DNA of 64,000 nt from Pseudoduganella umbonata (GTDB taxonomy: Bacteria > Pseudomonadota > Gammaproteobacteria > Burkholderiales > Burkholderiaceae_D): the NCBI RefSeq assembly GCF_014192225.1, contig NZ_JACHXS010000005.1:310001-374000 (forward strand). Reading direction: 5' to 3'. The translations under genes were made by a program, and so were the position numbers. Each line of letters begins with the position of its first letter. The stretch's first letter is position 1. This document shows, in pieces, positions 33,728-41,738 of the stretch. The notes below the pieces were generated by a model. The model did not search any database, was not told where the DNA came from, and saw nothing but the letters and a program-made list of their open reading frames with translations.

Positions 33728-34894
33728 ATGAATCTCAATCGTGTGTCGATCAAGAAGCAATGCCTCGCACCAGGCGTTGTTAACTATGGCCTTGTACTGG
33801 CGCTGGCAGCCTGCGGCGTCCATTCGCAAGCGTTTGGCCAGACTACTACTATCATTACCACCACCACTGCTACTACTACAGTCAAGGCCGCAAGCTGCTT
33901 GTTTCCGGCAGTGCAAGCCGCTGTGAGTGTGGCAAAGGCTGGGCAGACTGTCGTTGTTCCTGCCGGCGACTGCGACTGGGGAGCCAACCAGCTCACGGTA
34001 CCTACTGGCATCTCGATGCAGGGTGCCGGCCGTAATCTGACGACAATCCGGCGTACTGCAGCGGTGCCTGCCAATACCTACCTCATTGCTGCGACGTGCA
34101 CGACGTCCAAACCCGTCAAATTCTCCGACATGACCCTGGTTGGCGCAAACCTGCCCAGGAGCCAGGACCGCGGTCTTGGACTGTTGTACGGCTGCGTTGA
34201 TTTTGTCGTCTCCAACATGAAATTCACAAAGTTCGTGTTTGCGGGTATTGAAGTAAGAGGCCCGGTACGCCAGCGGGGCGTCATTCACGATAGTGAGTTT
34301 ATTGACAACTACAATACGACGAACGGCAGCTTGGGCTATGGTATCGTCGTCTTCGGCGATGGCACGTGGCCTGCATTGGAGCTGGGTTCGCAAAACGCGG
34401 TATTCGTCGAGGACAACTACATGTCCGGCAATCGGCATCATATTGCTGCCAATAATGGTGCCCGTTATGTATTCCGTTACAACTATGCGCAGGCAACCCA
34501 GGCAACCAAGGACTTTTCGCAAGTCGATGCCCATGGGTTTTCCAGTTCGCCACGGGGCACCCGCAGCTATGAGGTGTATTACAACAAGTTCTATGCAAAC
34601 ATCACCAGCGGCCGTAATCTGACAGCCGTCGGAATCCGGGGCGGCGATGGTGTAGTTTATAACAATACCTACGGCCCCAATATTGCTTATCCTGTCTTAC
34701 TTCTTTTGGAAGCGGCCACTTGCGGCACCTATCCAGTGCAGGATCAGGTCCGTAAAGCAGTGATTGCCGAAGCGGTGCCCAACCCCGTGATGAGTCAGTG
34801 CGAAAAGTCGATTGCCCTCAATCGCGACTATTTCGTGCAGGCCAAGGCCGGCTACAAGCCGTACTTCTATCCACATCCGCTGCGCACTTATTGA
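33728..34894 (+). CDS. Secreted right-handed beta-helix protein, putative glycan-active
   Basis: A 388-residue exported protein. The N-terminus (1-37) has a hydrophobic core followed by either signal peptidase I site SQAFG or a lipobox LAAC (Cys29). A threonine-rich linker (TTTIITTTTATTT, about 39-51) encoded by an ACN repeat follows. From about 60 the sequence has parallel beta-helix character: FPAVQAAVSVAKAGQTVVVPAGDCDW, ISMQGAGRNLTTI, FSDMTLVGANL, then short strand-turn repeats rich in Asn (NYNTTNGSLGYGIVVFGDG, EDNYMSGNRHHI, FRYNYAQATQ). This is the pectate-lyase-like fold; no catalytic set can be pinned down. Position within EPS genes suggests a lyase, epimerase or adhesin acting on the polymer. 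Confidence 0.75.
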   Translation: MNLNRVSIKKQCLAPGVVNYGLVLALAACGVHSQAFGQTTTIITTTTATTTVKAASCLFPAVQAAVSVAKAGQTVVVPAGDCDWGANQLTVPTGISMQGAGRNLTTIRRTAAVPANTYLIAATCTTSKPVKFSDMTLVGANLPRSQDRGLGLLYGCVDFVVSNMKFTKFVFAGIEVRGPVRQRGVIHDSEFIDNYNTTNGSLGYGIVVFGDGTWPALELGSQNAVFVEDNYMSGNRHHIAANNGARYVFRYNYAQATQATKDFSQVDAHGFSSSPRGTRSYEVYYNKFYANITSGRNLTAVGIRGGDGVVYNNTYGPNIAYPVLLLLEAATCGTYPVQDQVRKAVIAEAVPNPVMSQCEKSIALNRDYFVQAKAGYKPYFYPHPLRTY

Positions 34895-34953
34895 GCAGAT
34901 GACGGCGCGTCACCTGATGGCGATGGGAGTCGTCTGCGGGTGACAACCAACCA

Positions 34954-34992
34954 AAAAGCAAAACGCCAGGCATTGCCTGGCGTTTTGCTTTT
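34954..34992. terminator. Bidirectional intrinsic terminator
   Basis: Perfect 19-base arms (34954-34972 and 34974-34992) around a single T. The GC-rich core GCCAGGCA/TGCCTGGC is flanked by A-rich and T-rich ends (AAAAGCAAAACG...CGTTTTGCTTTT), so both strands read a stem followed by U-rich sequence. It lies between the beta-helix gene (plus, stop 34894) and the GT4 gene (minus, stop 35025). Confidence 0.92.
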
Positions 34993-35024
34993 GGGCGTAT
35001 CGCTACGCCGGCGCCCGCAACTAC

Positions 35025-36197
35025 CTAGTCCGGCACAGTATTGCGGGCAGCAAGCGTCGCCGTCTCCGGCTGTGCGACCGGGCTGACCGCTTGCCGGTAC
35101 ACGGCACGTGTCTCGGTTGCAATGGCACTCCAGCGATAACGCTCGCCGATTTGCTGCTTGACGGCTTCGGCATGATTGGCATCGCGCTTTGCTTCGGCGT
35201 GCTGGCGCAATTGCTGCGCCAAGGCATCGATATTGCCCAGTGGATAGAACTCGATACCCGGGCTGCTGACTTCCATGTTTGCTGGAATATCGCTGGCGAC
35301 CACAGGCAGGCCGTAGCTCAGCGCTTCCAGCAGCGCGATCGGCAGGCCTTCGTGCGACGACGGCAACACGAACGTGCCCGCGTGCGCATACAGCTCGCGT
35401 AACGCCAGGCCGGACTGGAAACCGGTGCAGACGACATTCGGCGTGCGGGCAGCGGCGGCCAGCACGGAACGGGTGTAGTCGTCCGGATGGTCGGACGCGC
35501 CCACCAGGGCCAGCTTCCAGCCGTCGAGGCCGGCGCGGTCGAATGCGCTGATCAGGTCCAGGTGACGCTTCTCCGGTACCAGCCGGCTGACCAGCAGCAC
35601 GTACTTGCCTGGGGTCAGTTCGAATTGCGCCAGCGCGCCGGTCGACACGGGAATGTCGGGTGGCGTCACGCCGTTGGGAATCAGCACACTGTCCCGCGAG
35701 TACTTTTCCTGCACGAGATTGCGGATGACGTTGGAGATGACGATGCGCTTGCTGGCGAAAGTCATGCCGAAACGTTCGCCGAAGCGCAATGCGGCCTTGG
35801 CCGCGCGGCCCCATTTCTGGCGATCGTAGTCGGGACCATGGTGCGTCACCACGACCTTCAGCCCGAACAGGCGTGCCAGCGGCGTGACGAGTGCAGGGCC
35901 GATTGCGTGGATGTGCAGCACATCCGGACGGCGGACGGCTGCATACAGCACGCCGATCACGCTGTGCACGATCGCTTCCAGGCTTTTCTTGCGTGGCGCC
36001 CAAAGCCGCTTGAAGCGGATGTCTTTCCAGACATCGGGATTGCTGTCGGGCTGGTAGGCATCCCGCACCACGACTTCGACCTTGCAGTTCATGCGCGCAA
36101 GTTCCGTGTACAGGTGCTCGGCGTGCGTTTCGACACCGCCCTGTACATGAGGGAAACCGCGCAGTCCCAGGACCATTACCGAAATGTTCTTTTCCAT
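35025..36197 (-). CDS. Glycosyltransferase family 4
   Basis: A 390-residue GT-B enzyme. The N-terminal domain shows VLGLRGFPHVQGGVETHAEHLYTELA, DVLHIHAIGPALVTPLARL and VVVTHHGPDYDRQKW. The C-terminal domain has KYVLLVSRLVPEKRHLDLI and the nucleotide-sugar E-x7-E motif in SSHEGLPIALLEALSYGLPVV. The GGVE and HHGPDYDR motifs are those of retaining GT4 enzymes in EPS pathways. The start is uncertain: 36197 fits the domain, while an ATG at 36209 lies just upstream. A strong promoter is found at 36288-36315. It is convergent with the beta-helix gene across a shared terminator. Confidence 0.9.
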   Translation of the reverse strand: MEKNISVMVLGLRGFPHVQGGVETHAEHLYTELARMNCKVEVVVRDAYQPDSNPDVWKDIRFKRLWAPRKKSLEAIVHSVIGVLYAAVRRPDVLHIHAIGPALVTPLARLFGLKVVVTHHGPDYDRQKWGRAAKAALRFGERFGMTFASKRIVISNVIRNLVQEKYSRDSVLIPNGVTPPDIPVSTGALAQFELTPGKYVLLVSRLVPEKRHLDLISAFDRAGLDGWKLALVGASDHPDDYTRSVLAAAARTPNVVCTGFQSGLALRELYAHAGTFVLPSSHEGLPIALLEALSYGLPVVASDIPANMEVSSPGIEFYPLGNIDALAQQLRQHAEAKRDANHAEAVKQQIGERYRWSAIATETRAVYRQAVSPVAQPETATLAARNTVPD

Positions 36198-36261
36198 CCC
36201 TGCTCTCATCAATTTGGGTGGACTTCGAGCGCTGCGCGGTGGCGCGAAGTCTTAGTTCAAT

Positions 36262-36281
36262 TAAGAAATTTATAATTCTTA
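36262..36281. promoter_or_regulatory. Inverted repeat at the GT4 transcription start (putative operator)
   Basis: TAAGAA (36262-36267) and TTCTTA (36276-36281) are separated by 8 AT bases, and flanking GTTC and GAAC extend the symmetry imperfectly. Its right end coincides with the expected transcription start of the promoter at 36288-36315, so bound protein could block initiation. Confidence 0.45.
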
Positions 36282-36287
36282 GAACAA

Positions 36288-36315
36288 ATTGTAAAGGAGA
36301 AATGCATATTGTCAA
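36288..36315 (-). promoter_or_regulatory. Strong sigma-70 promoter for GT4 gene
   Basis: Minus strand TTGACA (36310-36315), a 16-base spacer and TACAAT (36288-36293); five of six -10 bases match consensus. The surrounding GTTGACAATA and TTTCTCC also occur at the EPS operon promoter (32880-32908), suggesting common control. It lies about 90 bases upstream of the GT4 start. Confidence 0.75.
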
Positions 36316-36571
36316 CTTATAGTTACTGTTATCATAAAATATGTCCGATATTCAGTTGCAGCTCGTAAACTGTGTTGGCCGAGCGATACAACTTTTGTTT
36401 TGCTAGCTATATTGCAAAGCGCGTCGAACGGATGCTTCCTGACATCAACGGACGCTTGCGCTATAGTTTGCAAATTCTCATCGAGAACTAACATTGTCTT
36501 GCTGAAAGCCCCGAGTACATCACGCTCGACCTGCAGTTGCGATCCCGCCATCTCTTCCGTGCCTACCCACC

Positions 36572-37774
36572 ATGCAACCGAAAAAAAACCCGCGCGTCGT
36601 TCTATTTCAGTACCGAATGTTTCACTACAGAACGGAGTTGGTACAACTGCTGCGTGACAAGCTCGCGGCCGCCGGTGTCCGGCTCGAACTGGTGTATGGC
36701 CAGGCCTACGGGAAGGAAGTGCTGAAGAAGGACGAGACCGAGATCGAATGGGGCCACAAGGTGCGCAACCGGTACTTCCCGATCAAGGAAAAGAAGGACC
36801 TGTGCTGGCAGCCGCTGCCGCGCGCCGTGCAGCATCCGGACATGGTCATCTTCATGCAGGAAAATCGCCTGCTGGCGAATTACTGGTGGATCCTCCAGGG
36901 CAAGCTGGGGCGTACCCGCACCGCGTTCTGGGGACATGGCCGCGATTTCCAGAGCCGCGCGCCCGGCGGGCTGCGCGAGCGCTGGAAGCAGGCCACGATC
37001 CGGTCGGTCGACTGGTGGTTTGCCTATACGTCGATCACGCTCGGCGTGCTCGAGGAAAGCGGTTTCGACAGCAATCGCGTCACGCTGCTGAACAACTCGA
37101 TCGATACGGCCGGCTTCCGGCGCGAGGCCGAGGCGGTTCCGGCGGCGCGCCTGATGGAACTGCGCGCCGGTTTCGGCATCGCCGACGGCGCGCCTGTGGG
37201 GCTGTTCTGCGGCTCCATCTATCCGGACAAGAAGCCCGAGTTCATGGTCGCCGCGGCCGACCTGATCCACGCGCAATATCCGGATTTCCATTTCATCGTC
37301 ATCGGCGACGGCCAGAGCGCGCCCGTGATGCAGGAAGCCGCCAGGTCGCGGCCCTGGATGCACTGCGTGGGCGCGAAGCGCGGTGCCGAAAAGGCCGCGC
37401 TGTTCCGCCTGGCGACCTTCGTCATCAACCCCGGCTCGGTGGGCCTGCACGTGCTCGACGCCTTCGCGCTGTCGCTGCCGATGCTCACCACCATCACCGC
37501 ATTGCACGGTCCCGAGATCGCCTACCTGGAGCACGGCAAGACCGGCTTCGTGACCGAGGAAGATGTCGGCGCGTATGCGGAATGCGCGCTGTCGCTGATC
37601 CGCGATCCGGCATACGCCGCCGCCGTTCGCGCCAACTGCCACGAGGCCAGCCTGGAATACACCGTCGACCGCATGGCGACGCGCTTCGCCGACGGCATCC
37701 TGCGCTGCCTGCGCGAAGTGCCGAAGGGCGGACACGCGCTGTCGCCTGCACTGCACCAGCCGGAAACCAGGTAG
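36572..37774 (+). CDS. Glycosyltransferase family 4/1
   Basis: A 400-residue GT-B glycosyltransferase. The N-terminus VVLFQYRMFHYRTELVQLLRD resembles glycosyltransferases that open with a pair of basic/aromatic motifs; TRTAFWGHGRDFQSRAPGG follows. The C-terminal Rossmann domain has GLFCGSIYPDKKPEFMVAAADLI, FHFIVIGDGQSAPVM and VINPGSVGLHVLDAFALSLPML. The last corresponds to the GT4 donor site, where the usual E-x7-E is replaced by G-S-V-G-x-H-V-x-D. It is likely part of EPS or LPS assembly, though encoded on the opposite strand from the operon. Base composition rises to the genome norm in this gene. Confidence 0.85.
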   Translation: MQPKKNPRVVLFQYRMFHYRTELVQLLRDKLAAAGVRLELVYGQAYGKEVLKKDETEIEWGHKVRNRYFPIKEKKDLCWQPLPRAVQHPDMVIFMQENRLLANYWWILQGKLGRTRTAFWGHGRDFQSRAPGGLRERWKQATIRSVDWWFAYTSITLGVLEESGFDSNRVTLLNNSIDTAGFRREAEAVPAARLMELRAGFGIADGAPVGLFCGSIYPDKKPEFMVAAADLIHAQYPDFHFIVIGDGQSAPVMQEAARSRPWMHCVGAKRGAEKAALFRLATFVINPGSVGLHVLDAFALSLPMLTTITALHGPEIAYLEHGKTGFVTEEDVGAYAECALSLIRDPAYAAAVRANCHEASLEYTVDRMATRFADGILRCLREVPKGGHALSPALHQPETR

Positions 37775-37813
37775 CGGCCGGCGGAAGCCGCAGCGGTAGA
37801 ATGGCGCTGAACC

Positions 37814-37836
37814 GGGCCGGCCCACGAAGCCGGCCC
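37814..37836. other. GC-rich hairpin before the MBL-rhodanese gene
   Basis: GGGCCGGC (37814-37821) and GCCGGCCC (37829-37836) are perfect arms around a 7-base loop. No T-run follows on either strand. It lies in the leader of the downstream gene, 16 bases before its ATG, and could slow or shape translation initiation or mark the end of the GT4 transcript. Confidence 0.45.
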
Positions 37837-37852
37837 TTGCCAGGAGCCCGAC

Positions 37853-38935
37853 ATGATCTTCCGCCAGCTGTTCGACCCCACATCATCGACCTACACGTAC
37901 CTGCTTGCCGACGGCGGCGAGGCGCTGCTGATCGATCCCGTCTACGAGCAGGTGCCGCGCGACCTGGCGCTGCTGCACGAGCTTGGCCTGGAGCTGCTGG
38001 CCACGCTCGATACGCACGTGCATGCCGATCACGTGACCGGTGCCTGGCGTCTGCACCAGCGTTGCGGCAGCCGCATCGCGCTGGCTGCCGAGGCGGGCGC
38101 GGAACTGGTCGACCGTCCGCTGCGGCACAGCGACCGTATCGCCTTCGGCGCGCGCCACCTGGACGTGCGGGCCACGCCGGGCCACACCAACGGCTGCCTG
38201 ACCTACGTGCTCGATGACGCGAGCATGGCGTTCACCGGCGACAGCCTGCTGATCCGCGGCTGCGGCCGCACCGACTTCCAGCAGGGCAGCCCGCAGCAGT
38301 TGTTCACATCCGTGCGCGAGCAGATCCTGTCGCTGCCAGACAGCTGCCTGCTGTACCCGGCGCACGACTATCGCGGCATCACGGTGACCAGCGTGGCCGA
38401 GGAACGCCGTTTCAACCCGCGCCTGGGCGGCGAAGTGGACGTGGGCGATTTCACCGGCCACATGAACAACCTGCACCTGCCGCATCCGAAACTGATCGCG
38501 GTGGCCGTACCCGCCAACCTGCGCTGCGGCCAGCCGGAAGGCGGCGCGCTGCCGCCCGAAGCACCGGATTGGGCGCCACTGACGCTGCGCTTTTCCGGCG
38601 TGTGGGAAATCGAGCCGATGGCGCTGCTCGAACATGGGCCCAAGGCGCAGATCGTCGACGTGCGCGAGGCGCCGGAGTTCATCGACGAACTGGGCCACCT
38701 GCCTGGGGCGCGGCTGGTGCCGCTGTCGCAATTGACCGGGCACCTGGAAGAACTGGACAAGGAGCGGCCGGTGGTCGCCGTGTGCCGCTCCGGCGTGCGC
38801 TCGGCGCAGGCTTGCGTGCTGCTGGCCAAGGCGGGATTCGGCCAGGTGGCCAACCTGGCGGGTGGCATGCTGCGGTGGAAAATCGAAGGCATGCCGGTGG
38901 CGGCGGAGACGGATGCTGCTCCCATCCAAGCGTAA
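37853..38935 (+). CDS. Persulfide dioxygenase-rhodanese fusion
   Basis: A 360-residue two-domain protein. The N-terminal metallo-beta-lactamase fold (1-240) has THVHADH (H55, H57, D59, H60), H111 in PGHTNG, D130 in TGDSLL and H171. The ETHE1-type iron ligands correspond to H55, H111 and D130. The C-terminal rhodanese domain (about 255-352) has VDVREAPEF and the active-site loop C311-RSGVRS. The fusion matches PRF enzymes, which oxidise glutathione persulfide to sulfite and exchange sulfur with thiosulfate. It should work in cytosolic sulfide detoxification. CCAGGAGCCCGAC provides a good ribosome site. No SQR gene is nearby. Confidence 0.9.
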   Translation: MIFRQLFDPTSSTYTYLLADGGEALLIDPVYEQVPRDLALLHELGLELLATLDTHVHADHVTGAWRLHQRCGSRIALAAEAGAELVDRPLRHSDRIAFGARHLDVRATPGHTNGCLTYVLDDASMAFTGDSLLIRGCGRTDFQQGSPQQLFTSVREQILSLPDSCLLYPAHDYRGITVTSVAEERRFNPRLGGEVDVGDFTGHMNNLHLPHPKLIAVAVPANLRCGQPEGGALPPEAPDWAPLTLRFSGVWEIEPMALLEHGPKAQIVDVREAPEFIDELGHLPGARLVPLSQLTGHLEELDKERPVVAVCRSGVRSAQACVLLAKAGFGQVANLAGGMLRWKIEGMPVAAETDAAPIQA

Positions 38936-38957
38936 ATCGAGCACCGGACAGCTCAGT

Positions 38958-38963
38958 TATAAT
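38958..38963 (+). promoter_or_regulatory. Consensus -10 element before the RsbQ-like gene
   Basis: A perfect TATAAT lies 25 bases upstream of the ATG at 38989, in the short gap after the persulfide dioxygenase gene. No good -35 is visible at the usual distance. If used, the leader would be about 20 bases and the hydrolase-kinase pair would have its own promoter. Confidence 0.4.
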
Positions 38964-38988
38964 CGCCCGTTGCCTTCCTTTCACCAAA

Positions 38989-39798
38989 ATGCCCATGTCC
39001 GTACAGTCCCGAAACAACGTCCACGTCGCGGGTAACGGGTCGGCCACCATGGTGTTCGCGCACGGCTTCGGCTGCGACCAGACCATGTGGCGCTTCCTCG
39101 CTCCCGCATTCGCCGAGCGCTTTCGCACGATCTCGTTCGATCTCGTCGGCAGCGGTCGTTCCGACCTGGCGGCCTACGATCGCGTCAAGTACGGCAGCTT
39201 GCACGGTTATGCGGACGATCTGCTGGAAATCCTCGAAGAATTCGCCACCGGGCCGGTGGTGTTCGTCGGCCACTCGGTCAGCACGATGATCGGCCTGCTG
39301 GCCACGATCAAGGCGCCGGAACGCTTCGTTGCCCAGGTGATGGTCGGGCCTTCGCCGTGCTATATCAACGACGGCGACTACATCGGCGGTTTCAGCCGCG
39401 AAGACATCGACGAGCTGCTGGAAACGATGGATGCCAATTACCTGGGCTGGTCGAGCAGCCTGGCGCCGGCCATCATGGGCGCACCGGGGCAGCCGGAACT
39501 GCGGGCCGAGCTGACCGACAGTTTTTGCCGCAACGATCCCGAGATCGCCCGGCATTTCGCCCGCGTGACGTTCCTCTCCGATCACCGGGCCGACCTGCCG
39601 CTGTCCACCGTGCCGTCGCTGATCCTGCAATGCAGCGACGACCTGGTGGCGCCGCAGGAAGTCGGCCGCTACCTGCAGCGCCACCTGCCGAACAGTACGC
39701 TGCACGTGATCGACAATGTGGGCCACTGCCCGCACATGAGCGCACCGGCCGAGAGTTCGCGCGCCATCGAGACCTTCCTCGCGCAGACACTGCGCTGA
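38989..39798 (+). CDS. RsbQ-like alpha/beta hydrolase (KAI2/D14 relative)
   Basis: A 269-residue alpha/beta hydrolase, the same length as Bacillus RsbQ and with the same catalytic positions: Ser96 in GHSVS, Asp218 in CSDDLVAP and His246 in GHCPHMSAP. Other RsbQ/KAI2 landmarks are VFAHGFGCDQTMWR, FDLVGSGRSD and PSPCYINDGDYIGGF. In Bacillus, RsbQ enables the PAS-domain phosphatase RsbP to sense energy stress; plant KAI2 and D14 are small-molecule receptors. Here the gene is 5 bases upstream of a PAS-histidine kinase gene, so it probably supplies or processes a ligand for that PAS domain. No strong ribosome site is seen; Met at 38995 is an alternative. Confidence 0.9.
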   Translation: MPMSVQSRNNVHVAGNGSATMVFAHGFGCDQTMWRFLAPAFAERFRTISFDLVGSGRSDLAAYDRVKYGSLHGYADDLLEILEEFATGPVVFVGHSVSTMIGLLATIKAPERFVAQVMVGPSPCYINDGDYIGGFSREDIDELLETMDANYLGWSSSLAPAIMGAPGQPELRAELTDSFCRNDPEIARHFARVTFLSDHRADLPLSTVPSLILQCSDDLVAPQEVGRYLQRHLPNSTLHVIDNVGHCPHMSAPAESSRAIETFLAQTLR

Positions 39799-39803
39799 TC
39801 CAC

Positions 39804-41393
39804 GTGAACCCCGCGCCTCCGGGAGACGATCGCCTGTTCGACCACGCCGCCTGTGCCCTGGTGCTGGCCGGCGAGGATGGCGTGATCCTGAAGGCGAATG
39901 CCACCGCCTGCGCCTGGCTCGGCTACGACGAGGCCGAACTGGCCGGCAAGGTGCGCATGCGCGACCTGCTGCCGGTCGGCGCCCGCCTGTTCTATCACAC
40001 GCATTGCCAGCCGATCCTGGAAGTGCAGGGGTCGGTGGCGGAAATCCAGGTCAGCCTCGTCAATCGCCGCAAGGAACGGCTGCCCATGCTGGTCAACATC
40101 GTGCGCCGCCGCGAGGGCGACGCCAGTGTCGATCACTGGGCCCTGTTCAAGTCCGCCGACCGCCATGCCTACGAACGCGAACTGCTGGCGGCCCGCAAGG
40201 CGGCCGAGGCGGCGCTGGAAGCGCGCCGCGAAGCCGAAACGCGGCTGCAGGCCGCGAACGCCCAGCTGTCGGCGGCCGACCGGCGCAAGGATGAATTCCT
40301 GGCCACGCTGTCGCACGAGTTGCGCAATCCGCTGGCGCCGATGCGCAGCGCGCTGGACATCCTGAAATTCAAGCTGGGGAACAATACCGACCCGCGCCTG
40401 ATCCAGGCCTTCGACCGCCAGCTGCACCACCTCACGCGGCTGGTCGACGACCTGATGGAAGTCTCGCGCATCACGCAGGGGCGCATGCAGCTGAGCCGCG
40501 CGACGGTGGAGCTCACTTCGCTGGTGCGCAGCGCCACCCAGGACGTCGCGGCAATGATGACCGCGGCGCGGCATACCTTGCACGTCAATCTCGCGGAGGC
40601 GCCGGTGTTCGTGGATGGCGATGCGACCCGCCTGGCCCAGGTGGTGATCAACCTGCTCACCAACGCGGCGAAGTACACGCCCGACGGCGGCACCATCGCA
40701 CTGCAACTTGCCTGCACGCCCGGCGTGGCGGAGATCCGGATACGCGACAACGGCATCGGCATTCCCGCCGCCGCGCTGCCCACCGTGTTCGACATGTTCT
40801 CGCAGCTGGAACCGGCGCTGGAGCGTGCCAAGGGCGGGCTCGGCATCGGCCTGGCGCTGGTGCGCGGCATTGTCGGACTGCATGGCGGCACGGTGGAAGC
40901 GGCAAGCGACGGCCCGGGCCGCGGCAGCGAATTCACCGTGCGCCTGCCGCTGGCGGCGGCCGCGGACTGCCCGGCTGCCGGGCCGGCGGAGGATGGCGCC
41001 CCCGCCACGGTCACCACCGCCGATTCCATGCGCATCCTAGTCGTGGACGACAACCGCGATGCGGCCGACATGCTGACGATGGCGCTGGAAGTGTTCGGCT
41101 GCGAAACCCGCACTGTCCACACGGCCGCCGACGCCCTGGCCATCGTGCCCCGCTTCCAGCCCGGCGTGGCGCTGCTCGACATCGGGCTTCCCGACATGAA
41201 CGGCTACGAACTGGCGCGCCGCCTGCGCCAGACGCCCGGCGGCAGCACCATGCAGCTGATCGCGATCACGGGGTGGGGGCAGCAGAAGGACCGCGAGCGG
41301 GCGCTGGAAGCCGGGTTCGACCACCACATGACAAAACCCATCGAGCTTGGCGTGCTGCGCGGCCTGCTGCGCAAGGATTCCCCGGACCGGTAA
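39804..41393 (+). CDS. PAS-histidine kinase-receiver hybrid, partner of RsbQ-like hydrolase
   Basis: A 529-residue soluble hybrid kinase. The PAS domain (about 12-115) is of the RsbP-like type (ANATACAWLGYDEAELAG, FYHTHCQPILEVQGSVAEIQ). A coiled linker (120-160) leads to HisKA with FLATLSHELRNPL (His171) and HATPase_c with NLLTNAAKYTPDGG, DNGIGIP and GGLGIGLALVR. A C-terminal receiver (about 409-525) has VVDDNRDAADM, phospho-Asp459 in LLDIGLPDMNG and Lys511. There are no TM segments. The start is GTG at 39804, five bases after the hydrolase stop, so the two are co-translated. No output domain is present, so a separate regulator or phosphotransfer partner is needed. Confidence 0.92.
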   Translation: MNPAPPGDDRLFDHAACALVLAGEDGVILKANATACAWLGYDEAELAGKVRMRDLLPVGARLFYHTHCQPILEVQGSVAEIQVSLVNRRKERLPMLVNIVRRREGDASVDHWALFKSADRHAYERELLAARKAAEAALEARREAETRLQAANAQLSAADRRKDEFLATLSHELRNPLAPMRSALDILKFKLGNNTDPRLIQAFDRQLHHLTRLVDDLMEVSRITQGRMQLSRATVELTSLVRSATQDVAAMMTAARHTLHVNLAEAPVFVDGDATRLAQVVINLLTNAAKYTPDGGTIALQLACTPGVAEIRIRDNGIGIPAAALPTVFDMFSQLEPALERAKGGLGIGLALVRGIVGLHGGTVEAASDGPGRGSEFTVRLPLAAAADCPAAGPAEDGAPATVTTADSMRILVVDDNRDAADMLTMALEVFGCETRTVHTAADALAIVPRFQPGVALLDIGLPDMNGYELARRLRQTPGGSTMQLIAITGWGQQKDRERALEAGFDHHMTKPIELGVLRGLLRKDSPDR

Positions 41394-41438
41394 GCGGCAT
41401 GCCGGCTGCGGCATGGCGGCCGGGCGCCTGATTCCGGC

Positions 41439-41624
41439 TCAGCGAATGGCCAGCAATGCAAACATCCTGTGGAGTTCGCGCACGACGGTGCGCTCCGGCG
41501 CGCCGGGCGATGCGGCTTCGCCTGATTGCTGCTGCGCAGCCGGATCGCATGGTGCGATCCGGTCCGAATGGTTACTGGGCGGTTCAGCGGCGGGTTGCTG
41601 GCGCACGGCGGCATTGTTCTTCAT
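41439..41624 (-). CDS. Small hypothetical protein (61 aa)
   Basis: A short frame starting at 41624 with a good ribosome site (GGGGAAAATAAA before ATG). The product begins MKNNAAVRQQPAAEPPSNHS, is rich in Ala, Pro and Gln and ends in a short amphipathic helix VVRELHRMFALLAIR. No family is recognised. It is divergent from the aminotransferase gene across the inverted repeat at 41664-41703, so it would share that control region. Confidence 0.4.
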   Translation of the reverse strand: MKNNAAVRQQPAAEPPSNHSDRIAPCDPAAQQQSGEAASPGAPERTVVRELHRMFALLAIR

Positions 41625-41663
41625 TTTATTTTCCCCGGTGACGACGTTATCGATCAATCCATG

Positions 41664-41703
41664 AATCCAGTATACCGGACGATATAATCTTGTATACTGG
41701 ATT
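41664..41703. promoter_or_regulatory. Inverted-repeat operator and -10 before aminotransferase gene
   Basis: AATCCAGTATAC (41664-41675) and GTATACTGGATT (41692-41703) are perfect 12-base arms separated by 16 bases. A consensus TATAAT (41683-41688) lies inside the spacer, so a bound dimer would block this promoter. The core TGTATACT reappears in front of the XRE-cupin regulator gene (43509-43516), which points to that protein as the binder. Confidence 0.7.
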
Positions 41704-41738
41704 TTGTGTTCGATGTTTTTTTGCACAGGAGCCTTGCC

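Larger units (their letters stand above)
36198..36571. other. AT-rich divergent promoter region between two GT4 genes
   Basis: A 374-base interval of low GC holding the minus-strand promoter and operator listed separately. The plus-strand GT4 at 36572 must also start from here, but no clear -35/-10 pair for it was found, and the bases before its ATG (CCTACCCACC) offer no ribosome site. Confidence 0.5.

Noticed and set aside
33569..34534. Minus-strand frame opposite the beta-helix gene
   Set aside because: No ribosome site, no recognisable domain; the plus strand has a signal peptide and repeat fold.
41706..41738. GTG start of the aminotransferase at 41706
   Set aside because: No ribosome site, and AGGAG points to the TTG at 41739.
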